Shown here one piece after another: positions 21,322 through 32,228 of a stretch of DNA of 64,000 nt (positions are counted from its first letter, which is position 1; every line of letters starts with the position of its first letter). This DNA is from Simmondsia chinensis. Lineage: Eukaryota > Streptophyta > Magnoliopsida > Caryophyllales > Simmondsiaceae. Below the pieces are notes generated by a model, which saw only the letters and a list, made by a program, of their open reading frames with translations, was not told the DNA's origin and did no database searches. The position numbers and the translations under genes are program-made. Location of the stretch: positions 8,770,071 through 8,834,070 of the forward strand of contig JAGTTD010000024.1 of the NCBI GenBank assembly GCA_018398585.1, written 5' to 3'.

Positions 21322-23151
21322 ACATGGGGGTCTAGTGCTCTTGAACCAGAGGAACTTGAAGGTTTAGCCTTAATCGGGTCTCAACTTGAACACCCCTTAT
21401 AACAAAGTCCTGTATCACGAGGGGATGAAACAAGTCACAACCGCATTAATAAAAGTGGAGGTGATGAAGACATCCCAGAAGACAAGTGTATTGGTCTTCT
21501 TGGCTGTTCTCGTAACAATTTCAGGGCAATGCTCAAACGCCACATGGAACTTGTTAATCAAAGGATTGACAGGCTATGAAAGAGGTCTAAGAAAAGTAAT
21601 GCGCAGAAATAGAGCATACTCTAGTGGTTTAGCTTGAAACTCTGCCATAACGAGGGCTATCATCAATGACATTGGGACCTCGATGAATGAAAGGCTTCAT
21701 AGAGAAACTGTAAGAGTTTTGGTTGAGAACTCAACCCTGTCTTCTACCGTTACCCTTCTAGCTAAGGATGTGGCAAGACATACAGTAGTTGAAGTCGAGC
21801 CTATCTTAGTCAGGCAGGCTGAAACTCATAACGGCTTAGTTCAAGCCGTTAGAGAGGATATTAGGCAACTCAGGCCTGTTCCTCCTCCCTCAATCCCAAC
21901 TGGGTGACCTCGTGATATTCCTATGAGCTCATGAATGCCAGTGACTCAGGTTGATAACACAATCCTTGAAAGAATGGGAAACCTAAATATGGCAAGCCTA
22001 GGTACTGCTCACTTGGATTCTGGCGATCGAGGTGATAAACACACCCTTTTGGGGGTGTGGGCCCTTTGAACCAAGGATATTCTTTGGTTTTAAGAGACCT
22101 CAACACCAATGTTCAAGTCACGCCTATCCTTGAGACATGGGAGGCATAACCGTTCATACCCTCCTCATGTTGTTGAGGCTAGTTCGAGGCCTAGCTAAAG
22201 CCTTAGAGTAGGTGTGTAGGGATAAGTTCCAATGCTGGGGGCCAAGGCCCTCCTCCTAGGCCTCTTTGCACATATGAGATTGGGGGCAAGCTAACTTCCT
22301 GCATCTTCAAGATCAAACCTTAGGGATTGATTAGGCAAGAATGGCCCAACAACTTGTGAATGTCGGTGTGCCTTCGGCCATGCCACATACCCAAAGATCT
22401 ATTGGAACATGCTTTGTGGCTAATCAAACAAATTTCCAGAATGATCAAAGGAGTTACTACCTTGTGCATGTGGGGCAATAATAGTTCCCACATCCGATTG
22501 TAATGGGAGCATAAGGGTATCCTGTTGATCCCCTACGACGTCCTCAACCACTTAAGGGGCAATGGCAGGTGCATAAGCATGTGCCAAACCTACTCCTCCA
22601 TGACCAATTGGATGCCCTTATCGAGAGGATGTATAGGCTAGGCCTTAGAAGGGTCAACAAACCCTTGTATAGTAAACCATACCCTGACTATATTGATAGG
22701 GATTACCCTTTTTCTCGAGGATACAAAATCCCAGAGTTACCCTTTTCTCAAGAGAAGGAAACGTTTTTACTTTCGAGCATTTGGCAAGATTCAACTACCA
22801 ATGTAGGGAAGTGGTTGATAACCCATTCTTGAAACTAAGGTTGTTCCCTAGTACTTTGATAGGGACTACCTTCCGATGGCACATTCGTTTACCTCCTAAT
22901 TCCATTTATAGTTAAAATGACATGGTCAGGCAATTCCAGCCTCAATTCCCAAGGATGGAATTAGGACCTGCATGTTAGGTCTAGCTTGAATGAGACAAAC
23001 GCCAAGTGAATCTATAGAGGATTACATCAAACGGTTCAAAAGAGCCAGGTTAATTAAAAAAATGCACAATGGCTCTCCCTGAGGTTGAATATGCCAAGCT
23101 AACCTTAAATGGCTATGATATTGAGTTCAGGAAGAAGTTTGAAGGCTTGAA
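21322..23151 (+). pseudogene. Tat-1 gag, first part
   Basis: Comparison with Tat-5 (MVRTRRSSALEQEKL at 57136) shows the start here at about 21322, where ATG has become ATT. The following residues SSALEP and LEGLALIG match. Readable stretches are a coiled region (RLHRETVRVLVENSTLSSTV, 21692-21751), a Pro-rich linker ending PPPSIPTG, a YPLIERMYRLGLRRVNKP-like segment near 22610-22680 and ESIEDYIKRFKRAR (about 23010-23050), the gag core. Numerous stops and shifts break it. The last residues before the Gypsy-2 insertion, NGYDIEFRKKFEG, continue at 28694. Confidence 0.8.
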
Positions 23152-23432
23152 TGTTATGATCTTTAGATCATAACCTAGGAAAATTAGGGTTTGAGATGAG
23201 AGAAGAAGATAGAGGAAGTATATGAGAGGAGAAAAATATCTTGTTATTCATTCACCTGCCAAAATACAACTATCAATCCACTACTTATATCATTAATACA
23301 AGAATAGAGCTTACTAAAAAGAATGCTAAATGATGCTGCCAAAACCAATTCAAACCCCCAACTACCCTTCCCGCCAAAAGCCTAATACAAAACTAGAATA
23401 CAACTCATGACAATATAATACAATTCAAGACA
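23152..23432 (-). repeat. 3' LTR of Gypsy-2
   Basis: It starts TGTTATGATC and ends TTCAAGACA on the plus strand and aligns with 28405-28688. Near its left end ATGATCTTTAGATCAT forms a short palindrome. A purine tract (GGGTGGAGGAGTAT on the minus strand) adjoins it at 23433-23446. Confidence 0.92.
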
Positions 23433-23469
23433 ATACTCCTCCACCCAATAAGATTCTTGCCTCAAGAAT

Positions 23470-23881
23470 CAAACTCAAGAAATTGGCTCTTGATGAAATT
23501 TGAATCCTCCCACGTGGCATCTACTGCATCCAAATTGGTTCACTAAATCAAAAGCTATGGATAGCGATGGCCAACGGGCCGGGCCAGTCCCATTGGGGGC
23601 TTTGCCCACAATAGTTAGTACCTGTTTGGGAACTTTAGCTTATTTTATAATTGTGTGTTTTATTTATATTGTTATAATTGTATTTTTTTTAATAAGTTAT
23701 AACATATTTTTTTTATAAAATATTTGTAATTTTATAGGGTTTTATTATATTATTATAGTTATATTTGTTAATAAGTCATAATATATTTCATTTTATAAAA
23801 TATATTTGTAGTTTTATAAGGCATTATTATAATTGTATTGTATGTTATGCTATTTGTTAATAAATTATAATTATTTTTTAG

Positions 23882-23914
<33 letters not shown>

Positions 23915-24085
23915 AAGAGACCAGCCCAGCTCGACCCGGCACCTGGGCTCAGGCAAGGCCAGGCCCAGGCCCAGGCCCGGCCCCGGCCCTACCTAGATGG
24001 CCAGTCGGCCAGGCCTGTGGCCAGCTCTAGCTGTGGAATATACTGTTTATGTCTCTGAGCAATGCGAGAATCTAATATAGCTGTA
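23470..24085 (-). pseudogene. Gypsy-2 chromodomain, split by an hAT-type element
   Basis: The minus strand reads AILDSRIAQRHKQYIPQL before the insertion (about 24030-24080) and, in the same frame after it, NLDAVDATWEDSNFIKSQF (about 23475-23540). If the insert and one duplication copy are removed, the parts form one chromodomain core with the T-W-E-D box, interrupted only by two adjacent stops. The continuity shows both that the domain is real and that the insertion boundaries are correct. Confidence 0.85.
23562..24029. mobile_element. Non-autonomous hAT-type element
   Basis: A 468-bp insert flanked by 8-bp duplications GCTATGGA (23554-23561) and GCTGTGGA (24030-24037), 7 of 8 identical. The ends TAGCGATGGCC and TAGAGCTGGCC are imperfect terminal inverted repeats, and GGGCCGGGCC-type sequence lies just inside both ends, a pattern common in plant hAT elements. 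The middle is AT-rich with a (TA)n run near 23883-23908. No transposase is encoded. Confidence 0.88.
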
Positions 24086-25309
24086 AGGTCCTGAGACAAG
24101 GAACCAGTGGAAGTAGTGCTAGGAGGAGAAGACTTGCAGGTGGTATCAGCATTGAGTTGCTTCTTTAGAAAAGAAACATGGAACACCGGGTGGACTAATG
24201 AATCAGGAGGTAAATCTAAGAAATATGCAACAGGACGCACCTGGTTTTGCACTTGATAAGGACTAAAAGAAGGAGCACACAACTTCACATTATTTCTCAC
24301 TGCCACTGATGATTGTCTACAAGGTTGAAGCTTTAGATAAACAATGTCACCAACCTTGAATGATCGTTCTGAACGCTTCTTGTTAGTAAAGTATTTCATC
24401 CTACCCTGTGCCAGTTGTAATTGATCCTTGAATTGTTGCATCACACTGTGCCTCCGCTGTAGCATTTCTTCTACTTCAGTAACATAGGAACTAAGGTTTT
24501 CTGATAGAACTGGAAATAGAGGATTATAGACATACAAAGCAAAGAAAGGAGTGGTACCCAAGGACGAATGAAAATGAGTATTGTACCAAATTTTCGCAAG
24601 AGAAAGCCATTTATTCCACTTGTTGTGGGTGCTGAAATGTCATGCTAAGCAAGTACTGATCAAGACATTGATTCAACCTCTCAGTCTGACCATAAGATTG
24701 AGGGTGATAGGAAGAACTCAAAGCAAGATTGGTGTCTAGCCATCGAAATAATTCCTGCCAAAAGTTGCTTGTAAATAGTTTATCTCGATCTGAAACAATT
24801 GTCTTCGGAAGACCACGAAGCTTGTAAATATGATCAAGGAAATGTTTAGCAAGTTGAGTAGCAGTGAGAGGGTGTTTAAGAGCAAAGAAGTGACCATATT
24901 TGGTGAAACGATTAATAAACACTCAGATGATGTCTTTTCCTTCGGACTTGGGCAACTCTTCTATGAAATCCAACTGATGTGCTTCCAATCTTGATTTGGT
25001 ATAGAAAGAGGCTGTAAAAGCCCAGGGTAAGGAACATGTTCATTCTTGGTGCGATGACACACATCATAAGTATATTCCCCATGAATAACTTCTTTCTTCA
25101 TTCTTCTAATGAAACCATGGTTTCAATCTTTGATAAGTGCCCTCAATATCGGAGTGGCAACCTAAAGGAGAAGAATGTAAGGCTATAATGAGTTGTTGCC
25201 TCAAGTCTGCCATACTACTAATGTAAAATCTGCCTCTGATACAAATAATCCCACTAGCCTTTGAAGTTTCAGGAATGGAATTACGCTTAATCAATAGAGC
25301 AATGAGCAA
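24086..25309 (-). pseudogene. Gypsy-2 integrase remnant
   Basis: The zinc-binding part (LHSSPLGCHSDIEGTYQRL, His pair) is at about 25130-25190. The catalytic core has QLDFIEELPKSEGKD (about 24945-24990), then TIVSDRDKLFTSNFW (24760-24800) and SSYHPQSYGQTERLNQ with the catalytic Glu (about 24660-24710), so all three acidic residues are present. The C-terminal segment runs 24561-24086 (KVGDIVYLKLQPCRQ, then HPVFHVSFLKKQL). Stops between the frames at about 24925 and 24590-24610 prevent one product. Confidence 0.88.
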
Positions 25310-25990
25310 AGATTGAGCAAAGGTGTCACCAACATATAACTTTTATACTTCATCCATCCAAGTAGGTGAAATAGTAGAAATAGCACCAAAATGAGCTTAA
25401 GACATATCATCTGGCCTTCTGAAAGAGCATTTGCAACCACATTTTCCCCGCCCTTTCTGTGTTGAATCAAATAATCAAGTCCCAGCATCCTCATCAAACC
25501 TTTGTGCTAGACTGTAGTAAGGTCTTCTGTCCGAGGAGATATTTAAGACTTTCACGATCAGTTTGAATAATGAAATGATGGCCCCAAGGTAACGTCTCCA
25601 TTTTTGCACTGCTAATAATATTGCCCAGTACTCCTTCTCATAAATGGAGAGCCCACATGTTTAGGACTCAAGGATTGACTCATAGTTTTGTCACGTTGAA
25701 GAAGGATGACCCTAATACCTCCGTGACTAGTACAAGTATCCAAAACAAAGGGTTCATGAAAGTTTGGCATATCAAGAACAAGAGTTGAACATCTAGCAAG
25801 TTTGAGGCTCTCAAAGGTCTCTCGAGCTGCTTCATTCCACACAAATAGTCCTTCTTAAGTAGAACAGTCAAGGGTCTAGCAATCGCATCATATCCACATA
25901 TGAATTTTCCATAATAAATAGTGAGGCCCAAAAATCCCCTCAAAGATTTGAAAGTTGTAGGAACAGGCCATTATTTCATGGCTAGAACCT
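25291..25990 (-). pseudogene. Gypsy-2 RNase H and connection remnant
   Basis: The connection segment [18 protein letters not shown] follows reverse transcriptase (25943 downwards). RNase H begins with [18 protein letters not shown], where the catalytic D-A-S is Asp-Thr-Cys. A damaged YEKEYWAI-like stretch follows (frames around 25610-25640), and LIQHRKGGENVVANALS closes the domain at about 25430-25470. It is split over three frames. Confidence 0.8.
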
Positions 25991-26119
25991 TAGTGGGATC
26001 AGTTGAAAGCCCCATTACAAGAGATAACATGACCCAAATACTCTAATTAAAGTTGGGCAAAGGAGCATTTTGAGAGTTTGGTGAAGAGTTTGTGTTGGTG
26101 CATGGTATTGAACACTTGT

Positions 26120-26850
26120 CTGAGATGCCATAAGTGAGAATTAAATTAAGCACTGCAAACCAAAATATCATCGAAGAACACCAGAACAAATTTTCTCAAA
26201 TAAGGTTTAAAAATGGTGTTCATTAAGGCTTGAAAGATAGCAGGAGCACTGGATAAGCCAAAAGGCATGACAACAAACTCAAAGTGGCCATGGTGAGTAT
26301 GAAAAGTAGTTTTGGGAATGTCATTGTCTACTAATCGAATTTTATGATAGCCTTGGGGCAAATCTAATTCAGAATAATAAATAGATCCATGTAACTCATC
26401 TAAAATATCATCAATGATTGGAATTGAAAAATTATATTTGACGGTGAGTGAATTATGGTGTCTATAACCAACACACATTCTTGATGTGCCATAGTTTTTC
26501 TTGATAAGTATGACAGGGGAAGGAAAGGGACTATGGCTTGGCCTAATAAAATTTTTATTAAGCAATTCATTCACTTATCTTTCAATTTCACTTTTTTGAG
26601 AATGAGGGTGTTCATAACGTCTAAGATTGATTGGAGAAGCATGTGGTTTTAGTGGGATAGCATAATCAAGAATTCTTTGAGGAGGAAGTTGAGTTGGAAC
26701 TTCAAATAGATCATTGTAATCATATAAGGGCTTTTGTAATAAAGGATCATAAGGAATGTTACCCATAGGTACAACACTTAAGGCACAAAGATGACCAATC
26801 CATTGGTAAGATCCTTTCTTGATCAGTCTAGATAAAAGTTTGCAACTCAT
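26120..26850 (-). pseudogene. Gypsy-2 reverse transcriptase remnant
   Basis: The frame has PTQLPPQRILDYAIPLKPHA, then FIRPSHSPFPSPVILIKKNYG, a YSELDLPQGYHKIR block with the catalytic Asp, and MPFGLSSAPAIFQALMN. An intact FFDDILVCS box lies at about 26148-26180. A stop at about 26575-26577 divides the N-terminal part from the core in the same frame. Beyond the catalytic box a shift is needed to continue into the thumb region. Confidence 0.88.
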
Positions 26851-26859
26851 GAACTATAA

Positions 26860-27265
26860 GCTACCTTGATCTACAATTCCTTGTAGTTTGACAGAGGTTC
26901 CCTCTCTTTCAAATGACACAGAGAGCTTTGTGAAATAAAAACAATGGGACTTATGGTCTTCATCCAATCCACACCTAAAACCATATCACACCCATCCAAT
27001 TTCAGAATCTTGAAGTCATATATGAATTGCTGGCCCTGTATTTCCCAAGTGAACTGCTTGCCCTTGGTCTGTGTCAACATTGTGTTGCCATCAGCTACTA
27101 TAACAGAGAAAGGGAAGGTTCGATCAACTCATGGCAAGTTAATTTTGCAATTTTTTGTTGAAGGAAACTGGGGGTGCTTCCACTATCAACAAGTATCAAC
27201 AAGGATTTCTAATTTGCCACTCCACGAATCCTAATAGTACTATGAGATCCATTACTAGTTTATGC
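26860..27265 (-). pseudogene. Gypsy-2 protease remnant
   Basis: The protease C-terminal half is open at 27080-26871: KQFTWEIQGQQFIYDFKILK, then GCDMVLGVDWMKT, the motif that follows the active site in gypsy proteases. The active-site Asp region falls near 27180-27200 and is disrupted by a shift (a DTGSTPSF-like reading is not continuous). Confidence 0.7.
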
Positions 27266-27267
27266 TC

Positions 27268-28330
27268 TCATAGAAATTTCAGCCTCATCATCATTATCTT
27301 TAGGAAATTCTTCAAAAGCACATTGTTTTGCGTATGCTCTTCCAGTTCCTCATCTTGTTCACTACCCAATACTGACATCAAGAGCTTTGTGTTACACTTA
27401 TGGCCAAAGAAATACTTCTGATTGCATTTAAAACACAGCTTATGTGCTTTCTTTTCTTCAAAACTTAATGATTTGGGTTGAATGGGATTGGAAGAGTGTG
27501 AACTCAAAGAAGAAGGAACATTATAACCACCATGCCTCCCCTTTGGTGCAACATTAGAAGATAACATGACTGAATTCTCAAAAAGCCTTACTTTGGAATA
27601 AGCTTGAGATAAAGTTTGAGGGTTAAGAGCCTTGACCAAGTTCTTAATCTTTTTCTTTAAGCACTAACAAAGCTTGACACGTAGTAACCCTCACTAGCGC
27701 CAGGGTTAATATTCATCATTCGAGCCTTTTAGTGTTTAAATGTAGTCATGTATTCTTTAACAGAATTAGCTTGAGCAAGCCTATTAAATTGATCAACAAC
27801 TTCTCTTGGATCCTCATCACCAAATTTGTAGCATATTTCATCCACAAAGTTTTTCCAAGGCAAGTTGGGATTGCTTGTAATCAACCTGAGGAACCATACT
27901 TCTTAATCACCATGGAGATAAATGGAGCCAATTTCAACTTTCAATGCATCAGCAATTCCATGGAAATGAAAGTACCATTCACATCTTCGTATCCATGACT
28001 GTGGTTGTGACCCTTTAAACCGATCCATTTCCACCTTTGGTTGTCTGAAATTTGAAGAAGATTGACCCCAATTAGCATACTCAATGCTTGTTTCATGGAT
28101 CTTGGAAAAAGGAAACAATGGATCTGGAGGTCTTCCATTAGGACCTATGGGAGGAACAGCATCAGGAACTTCAACATCCAAACCTCGGCTCATCTTGTCT
28201 TTCATACCCGAAATCTACTGCTACATCAGTTCTTGTGTACGGCTCCGATTGCCAATTGCAACAACAAGATCTTGAATTTGGTTCTATAATTGATTCATTT
28301 TCTCTTGAGATAAACTATCCCCTGCATTGG
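27268..28330 (-). pseudogene. Gypsy-2 gag remnant
   Basis: The gag start region is near 28330-28205. An open stretch (28205-27903) includes KVEMDRFKGSQPQSWIRRCE and WYFHFHGI, the usual gypsy gag core. After stops near 27890 and 27650 a second open stretch (27639-27268) carries a zinc-knuckle-like CFKCNQKYFFGHKC at about 27385-27435. The middle third is disrupted. Confidence 0.8.
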
Positions 28331-28391
28331 AAGCCATAGCTGGTTGTTTCTTTCCCTTCGCTAGCTTAAATTAATGGAAGCAAAACTCAAA

Positions 28392-28404
28392 CTCTGATAC
28401 CAAT
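28392..28404 (-). other. Primer binding site of Gypsy-2
   Basis: On the minus strand ATTGGTATCAGAG adjoins the LTR end, complementary to initiator Met tRNA. Confidence 0.85.
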
Positions 28405-28688
28405 TGTTATGATCTTAGATCATAACCTAGGTAAATTAGGGTCTGAGATGAGAAAACAAGATAGAGGAAGTAGATGAGATGAGAGGAGAAAATATCTTTT
28501 TATTCATTCACATGCCAAAATTTAATTATCAATCCGCTACTTATATCATCAACACACGAATAGAGCTTACTAACAAGAATGCTGAATGATGCTGCCAAAA
28601 ATAATTCAAACTCCCAACTACCCTTCCCACCAAAATCCCAATACAAAACTAGAATACAACTCATGACAATACAATACAATTCATGACA
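28405..28688 (-). repeat. 5' LTR of Gypsy-2
   Basis: It starts TGTTATGATC and ends TTCATGACA. It pairs with 23152-23432, with scattered substitutions and small indels. Confidence 0.92.
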
Positions 28689-28693
28689 TTGAA

Positions 28694-30480
28694 TTTCACA
28701 ACTCTCTTTTAGCTGGTAGAATGTGCTGCTAGGTACGAGACTATCTTGAAGGAGGAAAGCCTTAAGAAAAATAACGTGTATGGAACTTAAATACATGATC
28801 TAATTGATGAGGAAGAAGATCATTCATATGAAATTGACAGCGCTAAATACTTCAAAAGACCTCACATGGTTTGTAATCCTTTAGTAAAGAAAGATATTAA
28901 AGCCAAGAAGGCAAACAAGTCCCAAGATTTATAAAAATATTCATTTGACCTCTTAAGAGCATATAATATATTTGATTGGGTTGAGGCAAAAAATAAGTTC
29001 AAGATTAGGGGGAAAAATAGGAAACTAACTCCAGTACACTAAATGGGGACGTATACTGTAAATGGAGTGATTTATTTACTCACTCAATGAAGAACTGCTT
29101 GATCTTTATAAACGTGGTCCAAGATGTCATCTAGATAAGGGAATTAATCTTCCTTGAGAAAAATAGATGGGTGTTGAAAACGACCCCTTCCCTACTGTCC
29201 AAGTGAACGTCATAGAGGTAGTCAAGCCTCGAAATACACATGATCGCCAAACTAATGGTGCACCTCTTTGCAGGATGAACGATGACGAGGAAAGATTGGA
29301 GGTGGCCGATGCCTTGTTTGACAGCTTGCTTGAGTGAAGGGCACTCAGGTTTCTTAAAGCCTCAGCAGAATTGGCAGATGAGTGCTACAAGTGGCACATT
29401 ACTGCAGAGCATTCAATGTGTGACTGTACCACCTTTAAAGGGTTCTTGAAGAAGCAATTGGAAAAAGGAACCAATTTTCTCTCAAGAGAGGAAGAGCCAG
29501 CCATGACAATATTCACAAATGACCACTGGCATAATGTCTTTGCTACTAAGAAAGAGGCAAGGAGAAGGCTTATGCATCTTACTCATAACCTTTACGGAGG
29601 CTGTGGTCACAAGTTAGTGTCCAACCCATATCCAAGGAAAAAGCTAGCTATTTCAAAGAAGGCTTCTTTGATTGGACCCACTCATGGTCTCACTTTGAAG
29701 GCTCAAATAATCATAAGGACGGGGCACCCAAAAATAAATCCAAAATATCATCTGATTGATGTGGACACAATCAGGGACCACGACGACCAAGACAACAACT
29801 TTTAGGGGTTTGTTTTGGTAACATTTAGAGGAGAAACTAGCTCGAGCAAGAAGATGCTAGTCCTTCCAATCTCATGCGAACTCAAAGAAGAAGGCTGCTT
29901 TGAAAGAAAGTAGTAGAACGTAGAGCTTTGCAAGATACTTGCCCTGCCAAGTTTTCTTATGTAGAGCCAATAGGCCACGAGGACAAGCATACTAAGTCTA
30001 TCGATCTCGAAGATCCAAGAGGTGAATCAAGACCTTTAGCCACCAATACTAAAGGCGAGCCATGTAAGAAGCTCGGAAGATGGGTTAGTTTCTTGTCTTC
30101 CCAAGGAAAAGAATTGTAGTGAGGCTAACTTGCCAAGAATTCGTGGGCTCAAAGAACATATGACGAGGAGGAGGAATACAACCCACTTAGCACAACATGG
30201 TGGAACCTTTGGATTGTGTCGTCCAACATGGTTTGACATAAAGAATGACTTCCATGAGAAAGACTTCCCCAAACTAATGGAGGAACCTCAGACCCTAAAT
30301 GTTTGAACCAAAGAAAATCAACCTCAGGATCAGGACATGCAAATTGATGGCAATTCTAAGAAAGAAACAAGCCAAGGGATCGAGATACAGTTTGATCACT
30401 CCTTGAATAAGCTGATGTCTTTTTTCCATAGAGTTCATGGCAACTAGGACATAGGGGAGACTTGAAGGGGATGTAGTACC
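28694..30480 (+). pseudogene. Tat-1 gag, continuation after Gypsy-2
   Basis: The Tat gag frame resumes directly after the second TTGAA copy: AARYETILKEESLKKNNVYG, then FKRPHMVCNPLVKKDIKAKK. Both match Tat-5 at 55435-55151. The longest open piece (29371-29805) contains CYKWHITAEHSMCDCTTFKG, a Cys/His-rich motif typical of Tat gag, and KAQIIIRTGHPK, matching Tat-5 at about 54290-54320. Many stops lie between the pieces. It corresponds to the nucleocapsid and linker ahead of protease. Confidence 0.8.
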
Positions 30481-30499
30481 ATTAGATGAAGAGCCCTAA

Positions 30500-30960
30500 G
30501 TGGAGTTAGTGGTTGAAATAGTAGCCCATAAAGGTAATTCTGATTCTTTGTCTTTTAAAGTTAAAACTCCAATATCCAAGTCAACTGATGACCATCCTAA
30601 CGGGATGAAAATGATGTTTGATGCACTTGTATACATTAAAGCCAAATTTGATGACATCTTAGTGAATAGAGTCTTGATGGATAATGGCACAGCCATTAAT
30701 GTCTTGCCTTCATACATATTGGGGGTTATTGGTAAATCTCGAGATGACTTGATAACCTCAGATGTGGCAATCTGTGGCTTTTTAGGGGCCACCACCAAAT
30801 CTGAAGGGGTCATCCTAATTGAACTAACTTTCGGCAGTTTGAGTAAGTTGATAACCTTTTTTTTTTAATGGATGCTACTTCAAACTATAATTCCTTACTT
30901 TGGAGAGATTGGCTACATGCTAACTGTTGTATCCCTTGTTTGCTTCACCAGTTGCTAATC
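30500..30960 (+). pseudogene. Tat-1 protease
   Basis: The open frame from 30500 has MELVVEIVAHKGNSDSLSFK, then ILVNRVLMDNGTAINVLPSY with the Asp-Asn-Gly active-site triplet used by Tat elements (about 30655-30710). The stretch after 30868 continues in another frame through a NAILGRDWLH-like region (about 30893-30925). Tat-3 (42592-42248) and Tat-5 (53446-53003) carry the same domain. It is the best-preserved Tat-1 domain. Confidence 0.82.
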
Positions 30961-31489
30961 TTCTAGAACCATGACAGATATGAGGTTGTTACGGCAGATG
31001 AGGCAATGTTTTATAAGACGTTGTGGGACCACTAGTTGTGAAGAGGACCACTCCTGAAACCTCCTAACATGAAGAATTGATAGCCATCCTTGACAGAGCA
31101 TTCACTAATGCTGAGGTTGATCAAGTTGATGTGAAGTTAGATGATTCTGACTTCTAGGGATGCATGAGTGCCCTTCTTGATGAAGGTGACCTTCAAAAAG
31201 CTCAAGAGGCCTTATGAAGGGAAACCAAGACTTCTCAATGAAAGCTCGAAGGGCCATTTTCTCAGCTATTGCAAAGTTAGAGGATTGGTGTTTTGAGGAT
31301 TAATTATGGGCAGAATAACCATTTATTTTTGGAAATGGCTTTGAGGTCCAACTAGCATGAGAAAAGGAGTTGGAATTGTCTGACCTGAGGGTAGCACTAG
31401 CTAAAATGGAGGACTTGATGGTAGAAGTCCAAGACCCTCTCCTCGAGGTTAATTTACTTTAGTAGAAGACCCAAGGCCTACTTACGTGA

Positions 31490-32150
31490 GCGCTCTACTT
31501 TTTGAAGAGTAGAGGAAGTAGTACATGACTTTGTTCTTGGAGTTAAAGGATTGCTTTGCTTGGGACCATTACAAGATGCCTAGCCTAGTTAAAAAAGCGG
31601 TTGAGCATAGGCTTCCTATCAAGCCAAGCTTGAGGCCCGTAATTCAGGCCTAGAGAAGAATATCCCAAGAAGTGATAGATTTGGTCAAGGAGGAAATTGA
31701 GAGACTCTTGAAGGAAGTTCATCAACAATGAGGTACATTGAGTGGTGGCAAATATTGTTCATGTCATTAAAAAGAACGGGAAAATTAGAGTCTATATTGA
31801 TTTTAGAGATATAAATGCAGCCACCTAGAAAAATGAATATCCTATGCCTATTGTTAATGTTCTTATTAATTCAGCCTTGAGGCATGAGGTAATAGATGGC
31901 TAATATGGGTACTACCAAGTCATGATTGCTCCGTGGATATCAACAAAACCGCATTTAGATGTCCTGGATCAATAGGGACTTTTGAATGGGTGGTTATGCC
32001 ATTTGGACAAAAGAATGTTGGAGCCACTACCAAAGAGCTATGAACATGATCTTTCATGATTTCATTGGAAAGATCATGGAGGTCTACATAGATGACATCG
32101 TGGAAAAATCAAAATCCCAAGTTGAACACTTGGAGGACTTAAGAGGAGCG
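31490..32150 (+). pseudogene. Tat-1 reverse transcriptase, N-terminal half
   Basis: Readable pieces are CFAWDHYKMPSLVKKAVEHR, then RISQEVIDLVKEEIERLLKE, YIDFRDINAAT and a YIDDIVEKSKSQVEHLEDLR catalytic box (about 32086-32145) in shifting frames. Sequence homologous to Tat stops right after LRGAFL at about 32150. Beyond that the minus strand reads as Copia-2 gag, so the 3' portion of Tat-1 is deleted. Confidence 0.8.
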
Positions 32151-32154
32151 TTCC

Positions 32155-32228
32155 TTGAACCAGCTAAAGATTCAGTCTTTGACATATTGAGAATAATAAA
32201 ACTAGTGTTAGCCATAAATGACTTACAT
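32155..32228 (-). pseudogene. Copia-2 gag N-terminus
   Basis: On the minus strand an ATG at about 32217 begins MANTSFIILNMSKTESLAGS, a copia-like gag start, just inside the 5' LTR. No clear initiator Met primer site separates it from the LTR, so the leader is altered. Confidence 0.55.

Larger units (their letters stand above)
23152..28688 (-). mobile_element. Gypsy-2: Ty3-gypsy chromovirus nested in Tat-1 gag
   Basis: LTRs at 23152-23432 and 28405-28688 are flanked by a perfect TTGAA duplication (23147-23151 and 28689-28693). The primer site for initiator Met tRNA is inside the right LTR (minus orientation). Order is gag, protease, reverse transcriptase, RNase H, integrase, chromodomain. The chromodomain holds an hAT-type insertion. 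Tat-1 gag sequence flanks both sides and continues across the element, confirming the nesting. Multiple stops and frameshifts are present. Confidence 0.95.
19829..32150 (+). mobile_element. Tat-1: Tat/Ogre-like gypsy element, 3' half missing
   Basis: It has a 1.39-kb 5' LTR, primer site, gag, protease and the start of reverse transcriptase on the plus strand, interrupted by Gypsy-2. It ends within reverse transcriptase at about 32150, where Copia-2 gag sequence resumes. RNase H, integrase and the 3' LTR are deleted. Relatives on the minus strand at 35286, 39683, 48443 and 51362 share LTR and coding sequence. The long LTR, large gag and D-N-G-type protease fit the Tat lineage. Start and end are recognised by comparison with those copies. 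Confidence 0.88.
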
